A stretch of DNA of 46,883 nucleotides from UBA3537 sp049889395. Its GTDB lineage: Bacteria > Bacteroidota > Bacteroidia > Flavobacteriales > Flavobacteriaceae. The DNA is taken from positions 1-46,883 of the forward strand of contig JBMHDM010000022.1 of NCBI GenBank assembly GCA_049889395.1, read 5' to 3'. A model generated the notes under the pieces. The model ran no database searches, was not told the origin of the DNA, and saw only the letters and a program-made list of their open reading frames with translations. Shown here one piece after another: positions 1 through 9,193 of the stretch. Positions within the stretch are counted from its first letter, which is position 1. Each line of letters starts with the position of its first letter. The translations under genes were made by a program, and so were the position numbers.

Positions 1-24
1 GTTTTCAAAATATGTTAGAACGAA

Positions 25-198
25 TTATTGTTCGAGTTTCGCTTTTTTGGCGGCACGCTTTTCTTTAAAGGCTTCAATAGCAGAACCAAAAACCCAGTAT
101 GGAATGGCAAAAGTGAGGAGGAAAATCATCAACCAAAAACCGATGGTCAGAATAGACATGAAAGCCAAAAACCCTAAATATTGATCAAATTCGAACAT
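25..198 (-). CDS. small single-pass membrane protein, 57 aa, function unknown
   Basis: I read this short gene directly from the minus strand: ATG at 198, TAA at 25-27. The product begins MFEFDQYLGFLAFMSIL, has a hydrophobic stretch at about residues 8-38, and ends in a strongly basic tail (KEKRAAKKAK), so a membrane-embedded N-terminal part with a cytoplasmic positive tail is likely. A consensus -7 promoter box lies 29 bases upstream of the ATG, which supports a real gene. It is monocistronic and divergent from fumC. I do not recognise the family and assign no function. Confidence 0.55.
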   Translation of the reverse strand: MFEFDQYLGFLAFMSILTIGFWLMIFLLTFAIPYWVFGSAIEAFKEKRAAKKAKLEQ

Positions 199-227
199 GT
201 GTTGTAAAATTTCAAATTAACTTAGGG

Positions 228-235
228 CAAATATA
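228..235 (-). promoter_or_regulatory. -7 promoter box of the 57-aa membrane protein gene
   Basis: The minus strand reads TATATTTG, a perfect match to the Bacteroidota -7 consensus TAnnTTTG, 29 bases before the start codon at 198. I saw no convincing -33 TTTG at the usual spacing. Confidence 0.45.
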
Positions 236-359
236 CAGCAAGATTTGATGTTTTACAATGGAATATTTTAAAATTATTAACAGCTTTATTTATTGTTCTG
301 CAAATCAATCTCTTAAGATGATTTAGAGCAAAACATACCCGCTTTTCTTTAAAAAAAAG

Positions 360-367
360 TAACTTTG
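360..367 (+). promoter_or_regulatory. -7 promoter box of fumC
   Basis: TAACTTTG matches TAnnTTTG exactly and lies 21 bases before the ATG at 389. The TTG at 365 falls inside this box, which argues that the N-terminal extension beginning there is not translated. Confidence 0.55.
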
Positions 368-388
368 TACAACACATGTCATAGCATT

Positions 389-1786
389 ATGAAGTATAGA
401 ATAGAAAAAGACACTATGGGCGAGGTGCAAGTTCCAGCAGCTAAACTCTGGGGCGCACAAACGGAACGCTCCAGAAATAACTTTAAAATTGGGCCCTCCG
501 CCAGTATGCCACTTGAAGTGGTTTATGGATTTGCGTATCTAAAAAAAGCTGCCGCTTACGCCAATAGCGAGTTGGGCGTTTTGCCCGAAGAAAAACGCGA
601 TTGGATTGCACAAGTCTGTGATGAAATTTTGGACGGACAACATGATGACCAATTTCCACTAGTGATTTGGCAAACAGGATCTGGAACACAAAGCAACATG
701 AACGTGAATGAGGTGATTGCCAATCGTGCCCATCAATTGGCTGGAAAAACCATTGGCGAAGGCGAAAAAACCATTCAACCCAACGACGATGTGAACAAAT
801 CGCAATCTTCAAATGACACCTTCCCTACCGGAATGCATATTGCAGCCTACAAAAAAATTGTAGAAGTTACCCTCCCAGGTGTGGAACAACTTCGAGAGAC
901 GTTACATCAAAAATCAGAGGCCTTTAAAGATGTGGTCAAAATAGGGCGAACCCATTTAATGGATGCCACACCGCTCACACTAGGGCAAGAATTTTCGGGC
1001 TATGTTTCTCAATTGGATCATGGCCTAAAGGCACTAAGAAATACTTTGGAACACCTGAGCGAATTGGCCCTTGGTGGTACCGCCGTTGGAACCGGACTCA
1101 ACACCCCTAAAGGGTATGATGTGCTAGTCGCTCAATATATTGCAAAATTTACAGGACTGCCTTTCGTAACCGCCAATAATAAATTTGAAGCGCTGGCCGC
1201 ACACGATGCCATCGTAGAAACGCATGGCGCACTTAAGCAATTGGCTGTATCGTTGAACAAAATAGCCAACGATATTCGTATGATGGCCTCTGGCCCAAGG
1301 TCTGGAATTGGTGAAATTATTATCCCGGCTAATGAGCCAGGAAGTTCCATCATGCCTGGAAAAGTAAACCCCACACAATGTGAAGCGTTAACCATGGTTT
1401 GTGCCCAAGTGATGGGCAACGATGTCGCTGTAACCGTTGGTGGTACCCAAGGACATTATGAGCTCAATGTCTTTAAACCTATGATGGCTGCCAATCTATT
1501 ACAATCGGCACAGATCCTTGGCGATGCTTGTGTAAGTTTTGAAAACCATTGCGCCGCTGGAATTGAACCCAATCGTAAAGTAATCAACGACTTGCTGAAT
1601 AATTCACTGATGTTGGTAACTGCTCTAAACACCAAAATTGGCTACTATAAAGCTGCAGAAATTGCCAACACAGCTCATCAAAATGGCACAACGTTGAGAG
1701 AGGAAGCCATTAATTTGGGCTATGTGACCGCAGAAGAATATGATGCTTGGGTCAAGCCGGAAGATATGACCGGTAGTTTAAACTAA
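389..1786 (+). CDS. fumC: class II fumarate hydratase
   Basis: Fumarase C interconverts fumarate and L-malate in the TCA cycle; it is a cytoplasmic, iron-independent homotetramer. I chose the ATG at 389 (MKYRIEKDTMGEV), giving 465 residues, the usual family length. The frame stays open to a TTG at 365, but that codon sits inside the promoter box. Visible hallmarks are GSGTQSNMNVNEV, GRTHLMDATPLTLGQE and the superfamily signature GSSIMPGKVNP near residues 316-326. The start of hutI follows after only four bases, so the two may share a transcript. Fumarate is not a product of the Hut pathway, so the pairing is probably positional. Confidence 0.96.
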   Translation: MKYRIEKDTMGEVQVPAAKLWGAQTERSRNNFKIGPSASMPLEVVYGFAYLKKAAAYANSELGVLPEEKRDWIAQVCDEILDGQHDDQFPLVIWQTGSGTQSNMNVNEVIANRAHQLAGKTIGEGEKTIQPNDDVNKSQSSNDTFPTGMHIAAYKKIVEVTLPGVEQLRETLHQKSEAFKDVVKIGRTHLMDATPLTLGQEFSGYVSQLDHGLKALRNTLEHLSELALGGTAVGTGLNTPKGYDVLVAQYIAKFTGLPFVTANNKFEALAAHDAIVETHGALKQLAVSLNKIANDIRMMASGPRSGIGEIIIPANEPGSSIMPGKVNPTQCEALTMVCAQVMGNDVAVTVGGTQGHYELNVFKPMMAANLLQSAQILGDACVSFENHCAAGIEPNRKVINDLLNNSLMLVTALNTKIGYYKAAEIANTAHQNGTTLREEAINLGYVTAEEYDAWVKPEDMTGSLN

Positions 1787-1790
1787 GTTC

Positions 1791-3029
1791 ATGCGCCAGG
1801 TTTTTATCAATATCAAATCACTACTACAGGTTAGACCTCAAGGCCAAACTAAAGTGGTTGGTTCAGAAATGAAAACCCTGCCAAAAATTGACAATGCCTT
1901 TTTAGTAGTTGAGAACGATTGTATAGCGGATTTTGGTCCAATGCGGAGCTACAAATCCCATAAAACAGATCAAATCATTAAGGCCACAGATCGGTTTGTC
2001 TTCCCCAGTTGGTGCGACAGCCACTCACATGTGGTCTATGCTGGAAATCGAAGTCAAGAATTTGTAGATCGAATCAATGGGTTGAGCTATGAGAATATTG
2101 CCAAACGCGGCGGTGGGATTTTAAACTCCGCTAAAACGCTTCAAAAGACATCAGAACAAGATCTTTTTGAACAATCTATAAAACGCATTCAACATTTGAT
2201 CCGACTTGGGACTGGCGCTTTGGAAATCAAATCGGGATATGGACTAACTTCTGATTCGGAGCTAAAAATGCTTCGAGTAATTCAGAAAATAAAACACGAA
2301 TCTGGTCTTAAGATCAAATCTACATTTTTGGGTGCACATGCCATTCCAGAGGAATTTAAAGACAACAAAGCCGCATATATTGATTTGATAATCAATGAGA
2401 TGCTTCCTAAAGTCAGTCAGGAAAATTTGGCAGATTATATCGATGTATTTTGCGAAAAAGGGTATTTCAACCTGAAGGATACCGAAAGAATTTTGTCTGC
2501 TGCCAAATCACATAACTTACGTCCTAAAATACACGTCAATCAGTTTAATGCGTTTGGTGGCGTTGCGCTTGGGGTGCAACAAAATGCCTTGTCTGTAGAT
2601 CATTTAGAGAAACTATATGAAAGTGATATCGAAGCGCTTAAAAACGCCGAAACTATACCTGTTGCTTTACCAGGCTGTTCCTTTTTCTTAGGTATTCCCT
2701 ACACCCCTGCACGGAAACTAATGGACGCTGGATTACCACTGGCATTAGCGAGTGATTACAACCCCGGATCTGCGCCAAGTGGGAATATGAACTTTGTTAT
2801 CAGTCTGGCCTGTATTAAAATGAAAATGACGCCAGAAGAGGCCATTAATGCAGCAACGATAAATGGCGCATATGCCATGGGAATTTCTGATGAATACGGG
2901 AGTATAACTATTGGAAAAAAGGCCAATCTTATTTTGACCAAAAAAATGGAATCTTACCACCAAATACCTTGTGAGTTTGGAAAAAATTCTATTGACACAG
3001 TCATGCTGAATGGTAGATTACTTGAATAA
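1791..3029 (+). CDS. hutI: imidazolonepropionase
   Basis: HutI hydrolyses 4-imidazolone-5-propionate to N-formimidoyl-L-glutamate, the third step of histidine degradation. The 412-residue protein has the amidohydrolase layout: metal-binding HxH at residues 78-80 within CDSHSHVVYAG, further ligand segments HVNQFNAFGG and VDHLEKL, and the C-terminal ASDYNPGSAPSG segment. Length matches the family (about 400-415). hutG starts immediately after its stop codon with no spacer, a typical coupled pair. Histidase (hutH) and urocanase (hutU) are absent from the window and must be elsewhere if the pathway is complete. Confidence 0.95.
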   Translation: MRQVFINIKSLLQVRPQGQTKVVGSEMKTLPKIDNAFLVVENDCIADFGPMRSYKSHKTDQIIKATDRFVFPSWCDSHSHVVYAGNRSQEFVDRINGLSYENIAKRGGGILNSAKTLQKTSEQDLFEQSIKRIQHLIRLGTGALEIKSGYGLTSDSELKMLRVIQKIKHESGLKIKSTFLGAHAIPEEFKDNKAAYIDLIINEMLPKVSQENLADYIDVFCEKGYFNLKDTERILSAAKSHNLRPKIHVNQFNAFGGVALGVQQNALSVDHLEKLYESDIEALKNAETIPVALPGCSFFLGIPYTPARKLMDAGLPLALASDYNPGSAPSGNMNFVISLACIKMKMTPEEAINAATINGAYAMGISDEYGSITIGKKANLILTKKMESYHQIPCEFGKNSIDTVMLNGRLLE

Positions 3030-4052
3030 ATGATGACGTATTTTAAAATCTTAACTTCCGGAAAAGCTGAAAACCTCGTTGCAAAACGCCAAGGGGAGAT
3101 CAAGTTTGGCGAAGAAGTTTTATTTGGCTGTGCTGATAAATCCGTCGAAGAACAAATCAAACAAACTCCCGCAAAATTTATACTATTTGGTATCGCTGAA
3201 GACATCGGAGTCCGAGCCAATTTTGGAAAGCCTGGGGCAAAAAACGCTTGGCGAACCGTCTTAAAGACACTTTTGAATATTCAATCCAATCAATTTAATT
3301 CTGCAAGAGAATTACTTGTTTTAGGGCATTTTGATTTTGATACAATTGATCAATCAAAATCCAAATCAAATGAAATCAAATTGTTGCGAAATGCTGTAAA
3401 AACTATAGATTCTGAAGTGTCAAATTTGGTTTATTTGATCAAAAAAAATGGTAAGATTCCTATTGCTGTTGGAGGTGGACATAACAATGCCTATGGACTT
3501 ATTAAAGGTTGTTCATTAGCTTTAAAATCAAAAATTAATGTCGTAAATCTTGATGCCCACACCGATTTGAGAGCTCTTGAGGGTCGGCACAGTGGAAATG
3601 GTTTTAGCTATGCTATTTTTGAGGGTTTTCTAGATCGATATTTTGTTTTTGGACTGCATGAAAATTATACTTCAGAATCGATTTTAAAATCAATTTATGA
3701 TTCTAAACAAATCGAATTTATCTCCTTTGAAAGTGTTTGTATAAAGAACAAATTATCGTTTAAAAAAGCGCTAAAAATGGGAGGTGCATTTGTTGGTTCT
3801 AGTTCATTCGGAATAGAGATTGATTGTGATGCTATTGCACACTGCCCTAGTAGCGCCATGACTCCAACGGGATTTAGTAGTACACAAACCCGTCAATTTG
3901 TGATCAATATGAGTCAAAACACCAAATCCGAGTATTTACATATTTGTGAAGCTGCCCCTAAAAATTATCAGAAAAAAAGAGATTATAACGTCGGGAAATT
4001 GATCTCAGCACTTATCACAGATTTTATGGGTGCTAACACATCAAATAACTAA
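3030..4052 (+). CDS. hutG: formimidoylglutamase (arginase/ureohydrolase family)
   Basis: The protein is a 340-residue ureohydrolase that by context should cleave N-formimidoyl-L-glutamate to glutamate and formamide, ending histidine degradation. The binuclear manganese ligands are all visible: GGGH at residues 148-151, DAHTD at 175-179 and the paired aspartates of EIDCDAI at 265 and 267. It begins ATGATG directly after the hutI stop. The first 60 residues resemble no arginase motif, as expected for HutG-type proteins of Bacteroidota. Its last four bases overlap the end of the convergent fatty acid hydroxylase gene. Other ureohydrolase specificities are possible, but the hutI linkage makes HutG by far the best call. 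Confidence 0.9.
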   Translation: MMTYFKILTSGKAENLVAKRQGEIKFGEEVLFGCADKSVEEQIKQTPAKFILFGIAEDIGVRANFGKPGAKNAWRTVLKTLLNIQSNQFNSARELLVLGHFDFDTIDQSKSKSNEIKLLRNAVKTIDSEVSNLVYLIKKNGKIPIAVGGGHNNAYGLIKGCSLALKSKINVVNLDAHTDLRALEGRHSGNGFSYAIFEGFLDRYFVFGLHENYTSESILKSIYDSKQIEFISFESVCIKNKLSFKKALKMGGAFVGSSSFGIEIDCDAIAHCPSSAMTPTGFSSTQTRQFVINMSQNTKSEYLHICEAAPKNYQKKRDYNVGKLISALITDFMGANTSNN

Positions 4053-4924
4053 TCCCCTTTACGGAATCCATAAAATAATTGACCCCAAAAAGTTTGAGGC
4101 ATTTTGTTGTCATTATCATAACCCAGAACCAAATTTTCATCTGGGTCGGGGATATAGTTGGTTTTGAAAAGATAATCCCAAAGACTTAGACTTATGGCAA
4201 AATTAGCACCGTTTTTGTGTGGCTCAGGTAGGGTTTGAGCATGATGATATAAATGCATGATGGGATTATTCAAAATGTATTTCAGCGGTCCATAGTCTAG
4301 TTTGATATTAGCATGGTTTAGGTGACCAATTGAAATAGCTAAAAAGTGAACCACAAAGGCTTGTTCAGGCTCAAAACCGCCCAATAGCATAAGGGCTAAG
4401 ACTTTTAAGGGTTTGTATAAAATATTTTCCATCCAATGATAGCGTAAATGCGCTGCAAATCCCATTTCTTTGACGGAATGATGTACTTTATGAAATCGCC
4501 AAAGAATGTCATAGCGATGAAGTAAAGTGTGCGTAAACCATTGGACGAAATCCAATACAACAAAGAATATTAACAATTGTAGAATTGGAGAAAAATTGGA
4601 TAAATCTACAAGAGAGAAACTTGTCATTTTTAATCCAAAAACATCACTTGAATATTTTGAAATAACCCTATAAAACCCGCTAATAAAGATGCTAAAAATG
4701 AAAAAATTAAAAAACATATAAAATCCATCAAGCCAAAAATCTTTTCGTAGAATTTTTTGATTTTTTCGCCAAGGAAAAATGATTTCAAGAAGAAAAACTA
4801 TCAATGAAATAACGATCAGACCCCAAAAATAATTGCGATGCCAGGGCACATCAAATGTAATTGAACGCCATGTCCAATTGACAGTCCCTACAGCAGCCTT
4901 AAAAAATAACTCTAAATAGTCCAT
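4049..4924 (-). CDS. sterol desaturase / fatty acid hydroxylase family membrane protein
   Basis: This 291-residue integral membrane protein belongs to the di-iron fatty acid hydroxylase superfamily. The histidine boxes are present: HTLLH, HKVHH, HLNHANIKL and HLYHH. They follow about three hydrophobic segments (for example NYFWGLIVISLIVFLLEII). Such enzymes use O2 and electrons to hydroxylate or desaturate lipids; the substrate here cannot be told from sequence. The ATG abuts the stop codon of the upstream E1 gene (TAA then ATG with no spacer), so the two are almost certainly co-transcribed and translationally coupled. Confidence 0.85.
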   Translation of the reverse strand: MDYLELFFKAAVGTVNWTWRSITFDVPWHRNYFWGLIVISLIVFLLEIIFPWRKNQKILRKDFWLDGFYMFFNFFIFSIFISGFYRVISKYSSDVFGLKMTSFSLVDLSNFSPILQLLIFFVVLDFVQWFTHTLLHRYDILWRFHKVHHSVKEMGFAAHLRYHWMENILYKPLKVLALMLLGGFEPEQAFVVHFLAISIGHLNHANIKLDYGPLKYILNNPIMHLYHHAQTLPEPHKNGANFAISLSLWDYLFKTNYIPDPDENLVLGYDNDNKMPQTFWGQLFYGFRKGD

Positions 4925-6913
4925 TTAATAACTTAAAAGCGATTTGAGCGCTGACTCAAAATTACGTTTGGCAAGATACTGCTGTTCTAAAGAATTTGCA
5001 AATGGAATAGGTGTATTTAAACTTCCCACTCGTTGAATTGGAGCATCAAGATATTCAAACGCTTGTTCTGTGATTTGAGCCGACAAATCACTAGCGATAC
5101 CTCCAAAAAGGGAATCCTCCTGAAGAATTACAACCCGGTTGGTTTTTTTAGCAGAGTTTATGACAGTGTCAATATCTAGTGGTTGAAGGGTACGCAAATC
5201 TATTAAATCTGCAGAAATCAAGGGGTTATTATTTAGCGTTTCTAAAGCCCAATGTACAGCAGCACCGTAAGTCACTACAGTGATATCTTTACCCGTTCTA
5301 ATTAGTGAAGCTTTACCAAACGGCAGGGTAAAATAATCCGCTGGAACTTCACCTCTTATGCTTCTATACAGTGCTTTGTGTTCAAAAAATAAAACTGGGT
5401 TTGGGTCTTGAATAGCAGTGGCCAAAAGGCCTTTAGCGTCTAATGGAAAAGCTGGATAAACCACTTTTAGGCCTGGTGTTTTGGTAAACCATGCTTCGTT
5501 GGTTTGAGAATGAAATGGCCCTGAACCAACGCCAGCACCACATGGCATCCGAAGTACAATGTTTGCTTCTTGTCCCCAGCGGTAGTGTGATTTGGCCAAA
5601 TAGTTAACGATAGGATTAAATCCGGAGCTGACAAAATCTGAAAATTGCAATTCTACCACCGATTTAATTCCTGCAATGGACAATCCCATGGCTGTTTCAA
5701 CAATAGCAGACTCACAAATTGGAGTGTTGCGAACTCGAGATTTTCCAAATAGATCTACGAATCCATCGGTTATTTTAAAAACACCACCGTATTCAGCGAT
5801 GTCTTGCCCCATAATAACCAAATCAGAGTAATGCATCATGGACTGTTTTAAACTCTCGGAAATGGCATCTACAAATCTTAGAGTCTTTGTCTCACGACCT
5901 GCAGGAAAGTCCTCGTAATCATGATGTTTGTAAACATCTTTAAGCTCCGTTTGGAGATTGGGTACAATGTCGTTTTCAGCAAAAGCCATATCTAATCCCT
6001 GTTGAATTTCTTTAGAAATTTGAGTTTTGATACGGTTTATTTGCTTTGAATTTAAAATATTTTGTTGGCATAAATAGGTTTCAAAATTTGAAATTGGATC
6101 TTTCGCTTCCCAACTTGTCATAAGAGATTCCGGAACATATTTTGTCCCACTAGCTTCTTCATGCCCTCTGCGTCGAAATGTTTTGAATTCTAACAAAATT
6201 GGACGGGGGTTTTTCCGAACGCTCTTTACTAGTTTGCTAACTATCGAATACACTTCTAAAATATTGTTGCCATCAATAATATGAGATTCCATTCCATACC
6301 CAATTCCTCTATCGGCAAGATGCTTACAGTGGTATTGTTCGTGAGTTGGCGTTGATAGCCCATAACCGTTATTTTCAATACAAAACAATACTGGAAGTTG
6401 CCAAACTGATGCCACATTGAGTGCTTCGTGAAAATCTCCCTCACTAGTGCCACCTTCACCAGAAAATACAGCGGTTACTTTTTTCTCTTGTTTTAGAATA
6501 TGAGATAACGCAATACCGTCTGCGACACCCATTTGAGGGCCCAAATGAGATATCATTCCTATGATATTAAACTCTTGCGTTCCAAAGTGAAATGAGCGAT
6601 CTCTGCCTTTTGTAAAACCACTGGCCTTACCCTGCCATTGTGAAAATAATCTATACAATGGAATATTTCTAGTCGTAAAGACACCCAAATTTCGATGCAT
6701 CGGTAGAATATACTCCTCATTGGATAAAGCACTTGTAACCCCAACAGCTATAGCCTCTTGTCCAATTCCAGAAAACCATTTTGAAATCTTACCTTGACGA
6801 AGAAGAATCAGCATTTTTTCTTCAATCATTCGCGATTTAAGCATATTTACAAAAAGATGCTGTTGTTGTTTTTTGGATACTTTGTAGTCTGAATATGAAA
6901 AGATAGGTTTCAA
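4925..6913 (-). CDS. fused 2-oxoacid dehydrogenase E1 alpha-beta subunit
   Basis: One 662-residue chain joins E1 alpha (about residues 1-315) and E1 beta (about 335-662) of a thiamine-diphosphate-dependent 2-oxoacid dehydrogenase. The ThDP motif runs from GEGGTSEGD at 152-160 to NN at 181-182. The beta half shows typical segments such as QDIAEYGGVFKITDG and IDLRTLQPLD. Fused E1 proteins of this type in Bacteroidota are usually assigned to branched-chain 2-oxoacid dehydrogenase, but pyruvate or other acids cannot be excluded. The start is a TTG at 6913; no upstream in-frame ATG is available and the next internal ATG (residue 24) would cut into the first helix. No E2 or E3 gene is nearby. Confidence 0.85.
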   Translation of the reverse strand: MKPIFSYSDYKVSKKQQQHLFVNMLKSRMIEEKMLILLRQGKISKWFSGIGQEAIAVGVTSALSNEEYILPMHRNLGVFTTRNIPLYRLFSQWQGKASGFTKGRDRSFHFGTQEFNIIGMISHLGPQMGVADGIALSHILKQEKKVTAVFSGEGGTSEGDFHEALNVASVWQLPVLFCIENNGYGLSTPTHEQYHCKHLADRGIGYGMESHIIDGNNILEVYSIVSKLVKSVRKNPRPILLEFKTFRRRGHEEASGTKYVPESLMTSWEAKDPISNFETYLCQQNILNSKQINRIKTQISKEIQQGLDMAFAENDIVPNLQTELKDVYKHHDYEDFPAGRETKTLRFVDAISESLKQSMMHYSDLVIMGQDIAEYGGVFKITDGFVDLFGKSRVRNTPICESAIVETAMGLSIAGIKSVVELQFSDFVSSGFNPIVNYLAKSHYRWGQEANIVLRMPCGAGVGSGPFHSQTNEAWFTKTPGLKVVYPAFPLDAKGLLATAIQDPNPVLFFEHKALYRSIRGEVPADYFTLPFGKASLIRTGKDITVVTYGAAVHWALETLNNNPLISADLIDLRTLQPLDIDTVINSAKKTNRVVILQEDSLFGGIASDLSAQITEQAFEYLDAPIQRVGSLNTPIPFANSLEQQYLAKRNFESALKSLLSY

Positions 6914-7007
6914 TAAAATGTCGAAATCGTTTTAGTAAAAGTAAAAAAAATTAATCCAAACAATGGCATGAAATTTTAATTAGCTGTAAATTAAACCATC
7001 GATTTTA

Positions 7008-7015
7008 TATATTTG
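7008..7015 (+). promoter_or_regulatory. -7 promoter box of the oxygenase-SUI1-phosphorylase operon
   Basis: TATATTTG matches TAnnTTTG exactly, 20 bases before the ATG at 7036. It lies in the 122-base divergent gap between this operon and the E1 gene. Confidence 0.5.
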
Positions 7016-7035
7016 TAGTATACATCCTATATGCT

Positions 7036-7983
7036 ATGAACAAAATACCCAGTGTCAATTTACTTGATTTTTTATCCGATAACCCAAAAATTAAACAACA
7101 GTTTGTAACTGAAATAGGTCATGCCTATGAAACAATTGGTTTTGTTGCACTCAAAGGACATTTTCTGGACCACAGTTTAGTTGATGCATTATACAAAGAA
7201 GTAAAACAATTTTTTGATTTGCCCATAGATCAAAAAAGACAATATGAAATCCCAGGAATCGGTGGACAACGAGGTTATGTTTCTTTCGGAAAAGAAAGTG
7301 CCAAAGGCCGTAAAGAAGGTGATTTGAAAGAGTTCTGGCATTTTGGTCAATATGTTGAAAATGACCCCGAACTAGAACAGGAATACCACGCCAATGTTGA
7401 AGTGAAGGAATTGCCACAGTTTAACATCATTGGGAAACAGGCTTTTAGAATGTTAGAAAAAACAGCCAAATATGTTTTAAGAGCTTTAGCACTTCACCTT
7501 CAGTTGGAAGAGACATATTTTGATCAATATATCCACAACGGGAATAGTATTTTAAGACCAATTCACTACCCGCCCATAAAACAAGAACCTGAAAAAGCAG
7601 TTCGGGCTGCTGCTCATGGCGACATTAATTTAATAACACTGCTAATGGGCGCTCAAGGTCGTGGCCTTCAAGTTCAAAATCACAACGGTGAGTGGATTGA
7701 TGCCATTGCAGAGCCAGATGAGTTAATGATTAATGTTGGCGATATGCTTTCCAGACACACCAACAACAAACTGAAATCTACTGTTCACAGAGTGGTCAAT
7801 CCACCTCGTGAACTTTGGGGAACATCTCGATATTCCATTCCATTTTTTATGCACCCCGTCAGTGCAATGAAATTGAATGTATTGGAAAGTTGCATTGATG
7901 AAAATAACCCTAAACAATTTGAAGATATTACTGCTGGAGAATTTTTAAATCAACGTTTAAAGGAACTAGGCCTAAAGAAGTAA
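7036..7983 (+). CDS. 2-oxoglutarate/Fe(II)-dependent oxygenase, isopenicillin-N-synthase-like
   Basis: The 315-residue protein has the DIOX layout: an N-terminal helical domain (about 4-115) and a C-terminal double-stranded beta-helix. The iron ligands are H194 and D196 (HGD) and H251 (HRVVNPP). The 2-oxoglutarate-binding RxS motif is R265-Y-S267 (SRYSIPFF). All catalytic residues are present, so it should be an active oxygenase. There is no signal peptide, so it should act in the cytoplasm. Its stop codon overlaps by one base the ATG of the SUI1 gene. Substrate unknown; names such as flavonol synthase given to homologues carry no weight here. Confidence 0.88.
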   Translation: MNKIPSVNLLDFLSDNPKIKQQFVTEIGHAYETIGFVALKGHFLDHSLVDALYKEVKQFFDLPIDQKRQYEIPGIGGQRGYVSFGKESAKGRKEGDLKEFWHFGQYVENDPELEQEYHANVEVKELPQFNIIGKQAFRMLEKTAKYVLRALALHLQLEETYFDQYIHNGNSILRPIHYPPIKQEPEKAVRAAAHGDINLITLLMGAQGRGLQVQNHNGEWIDAIAEPDELMINVGDMLSRHTNNKLKSTVHRVVNPPRELWGTSRYSIPFFMHPVSAMKLNVLESCIDENNPKQFEDITAGEFLNQRLKELGLKK

Positions 7984-8312
7984 TGGATTTAAAAGATCAA
8001 CTCAGACATCTTTTTCCGGATCATCAAGAAATAGAAGAAACCAGCTCAACTCCAAAAAAGAATACACTTTGGATGCAAGATGCACCCTTGATTTGCAAAT
8101 ATGAAAAACGAAAGGGCAAGCCCATCACCTTGATTGAAGGATACACTGGTGCAGATTCAGATTTTAAAACTTTAACTTCAAAACTAAAAAAACAGTTTAA
8201 TGTGGGAGGTAGTTTTAAAAAAGATACTATTATCATTCAAGGAAATTTTCGAGACCAAATTATGAGTAGTCTTAAAAATTTAGGATTTAATGTTAAACGT
8301 GTTGGGGGATAA
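7983..8312 (+). CDS. SUI1/eIF1-family translation factor (YciH-like)
   Basis: This 109-residue protein carries an eIF1/SUI1 domain in its C-terminal 75 residues: GKPITLIEGY, then LKKQFNVGGSFKKDTIIIQG, then RDQIMSSLKNLGF. The basic, glycine-containing loop before the IIIQG strand is the conserved feature of the fold. Bacterial SUI1 proteins are thought to modulate translation initiation fidelity, but their role is poorly defined. The ATG uses the last base of the upstream stop codon (TAATG), indicating translational coupling to the oxygenase. Confidence 0.9.
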   Translation: MDLKDQLRHLFPDHQEIEETSSTPKKNTLWMQDAPLICKYEKRKGKPITLIEGYTGADSDFKTLTSKLKKQFNVGGSFKKDTIIIQGNFRDQIMSSLKNLGFNVKRVGG

Positions 8313-8323
8313 ACTTTAGAACA

Positions 8324-9193
8324 ATGAGCATCAAAAATTCTGAACTTATTATCAATCCGGATGGAAGTATCTACCACCTTAATTTACGCCCAGAACATGT
8401 TGCACCAAATGTTATTACGGTAGGAGATCCTGATCGCGTGGAGCATGTTTCTCGCTACTTTGACAACATTGATTTTAAGATTCAAAAAAGGGAATTCAAA
8501 ACGCATACTGGAAGCTTGAATAATCATAAAATATCGGTAATTTCAACTGGTATTGGTTCTGATAATATTGATATTGTTTTGAATGAACTAGATGCCTTAG
8601 TCAATATTGATTTTGAATCTCGACAAATAAAGCCTAAACTCACATCGTTGAACCTAGTTCGAATCGGAACATCAGGTGCCCTTCAATCAGATATCCCTAT
8701 TGATTCCTTTTTACTCAGTTCACATGGATTGGACATCAATGGGTTATTGCCAAATTATCAAACCGAAAAAATTCAACATATTGAACTGGAAAATGCCTTT
8801 TGTGATCATTTAAATTGGGATCAATCGAGGAGTAGACCCATAGCGGTAGAAAATTCAAAAAAACTTGAAAATCAGCTTATTAGCAATGATATGCTACTTG
8901 GTGTAACAGTAACATGTGGTGGATTTTACGGGCCTCAAGGCCGATCACTTCGTTTACTACCTCGTGATTTTCAAATGATTGAAAAAATGCAATCTTTTCG
9001 TTATGATAATTTGAGAATCACAAATTTTGAAATGGAAACCTCTGCAATCTATGGTTTATCCAAACTGCTTGGACACAAGGCCTGTTCACTCAATGCCATT
9101 TTGGCCAACAGAGCCAACGGATCGTTCAGTAAAACGCCCGAACAAACTGTTGACCGACTGATTCAATATGTTTTAAAAAAACTGACTGCTTGA
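8324..9193 (+). CDS. nucleoside phosphorylase (PNP/UDP family)
   Basis: A 289-residue member of the PNP/uridine phosphorylase family, which splits nucleosides with phosphate into base plus ribose-1-phosphate. Recognisable segments are VGDPDRVEHVSRYFD (phosphate-binding GDPxR), STGIGSDN, RIGTSGAL and NFEMETSAIYGLSKLLG (the nucleoside-binding MExE-like region). Uridine phosphorylase-like specificity is plausible but not proven. It sits 11 bases after the SUI1 gene, and its stop overlaps the start of the next gene. Confidence 0.87.
   Translation: MSIKNSELIINPDGSIYHLNLRPEHVAPNVITVGDPDRVEHVSRYFDNIDFKIQKREFKTHTGSLNNHKISVISTGIGSDNIDIVLNELDALVNIDFESRQIKPKLTSLNLVRIGTSGALQSDIPIDSFLLSSHGLDINGLLPNYQTEKIQHIELENAFCDHLNWDQSRSRPIAVENSKKLENQLISNDMLLGVTVTCGGFYGPQGRSLRLLPRDFQMIEKMQSFRYDNLRITNFEMETSAIYGLSKLLGHKACSLNAILANRANGSFSKTPEQTVDRLIQYVLKKLTA

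Noticed and set aside
199..388. Divergent gap before fumC searched for a small RNA or extra gene
   Set aside because: Only the two promoter boxes were found; nothing else is supportable.
483..1419. Minus-strand open frames opposite fumC
   Set aside because: They lie entirely within fumC and show no recognisable domain or start signals; they are shadows of the real gene.
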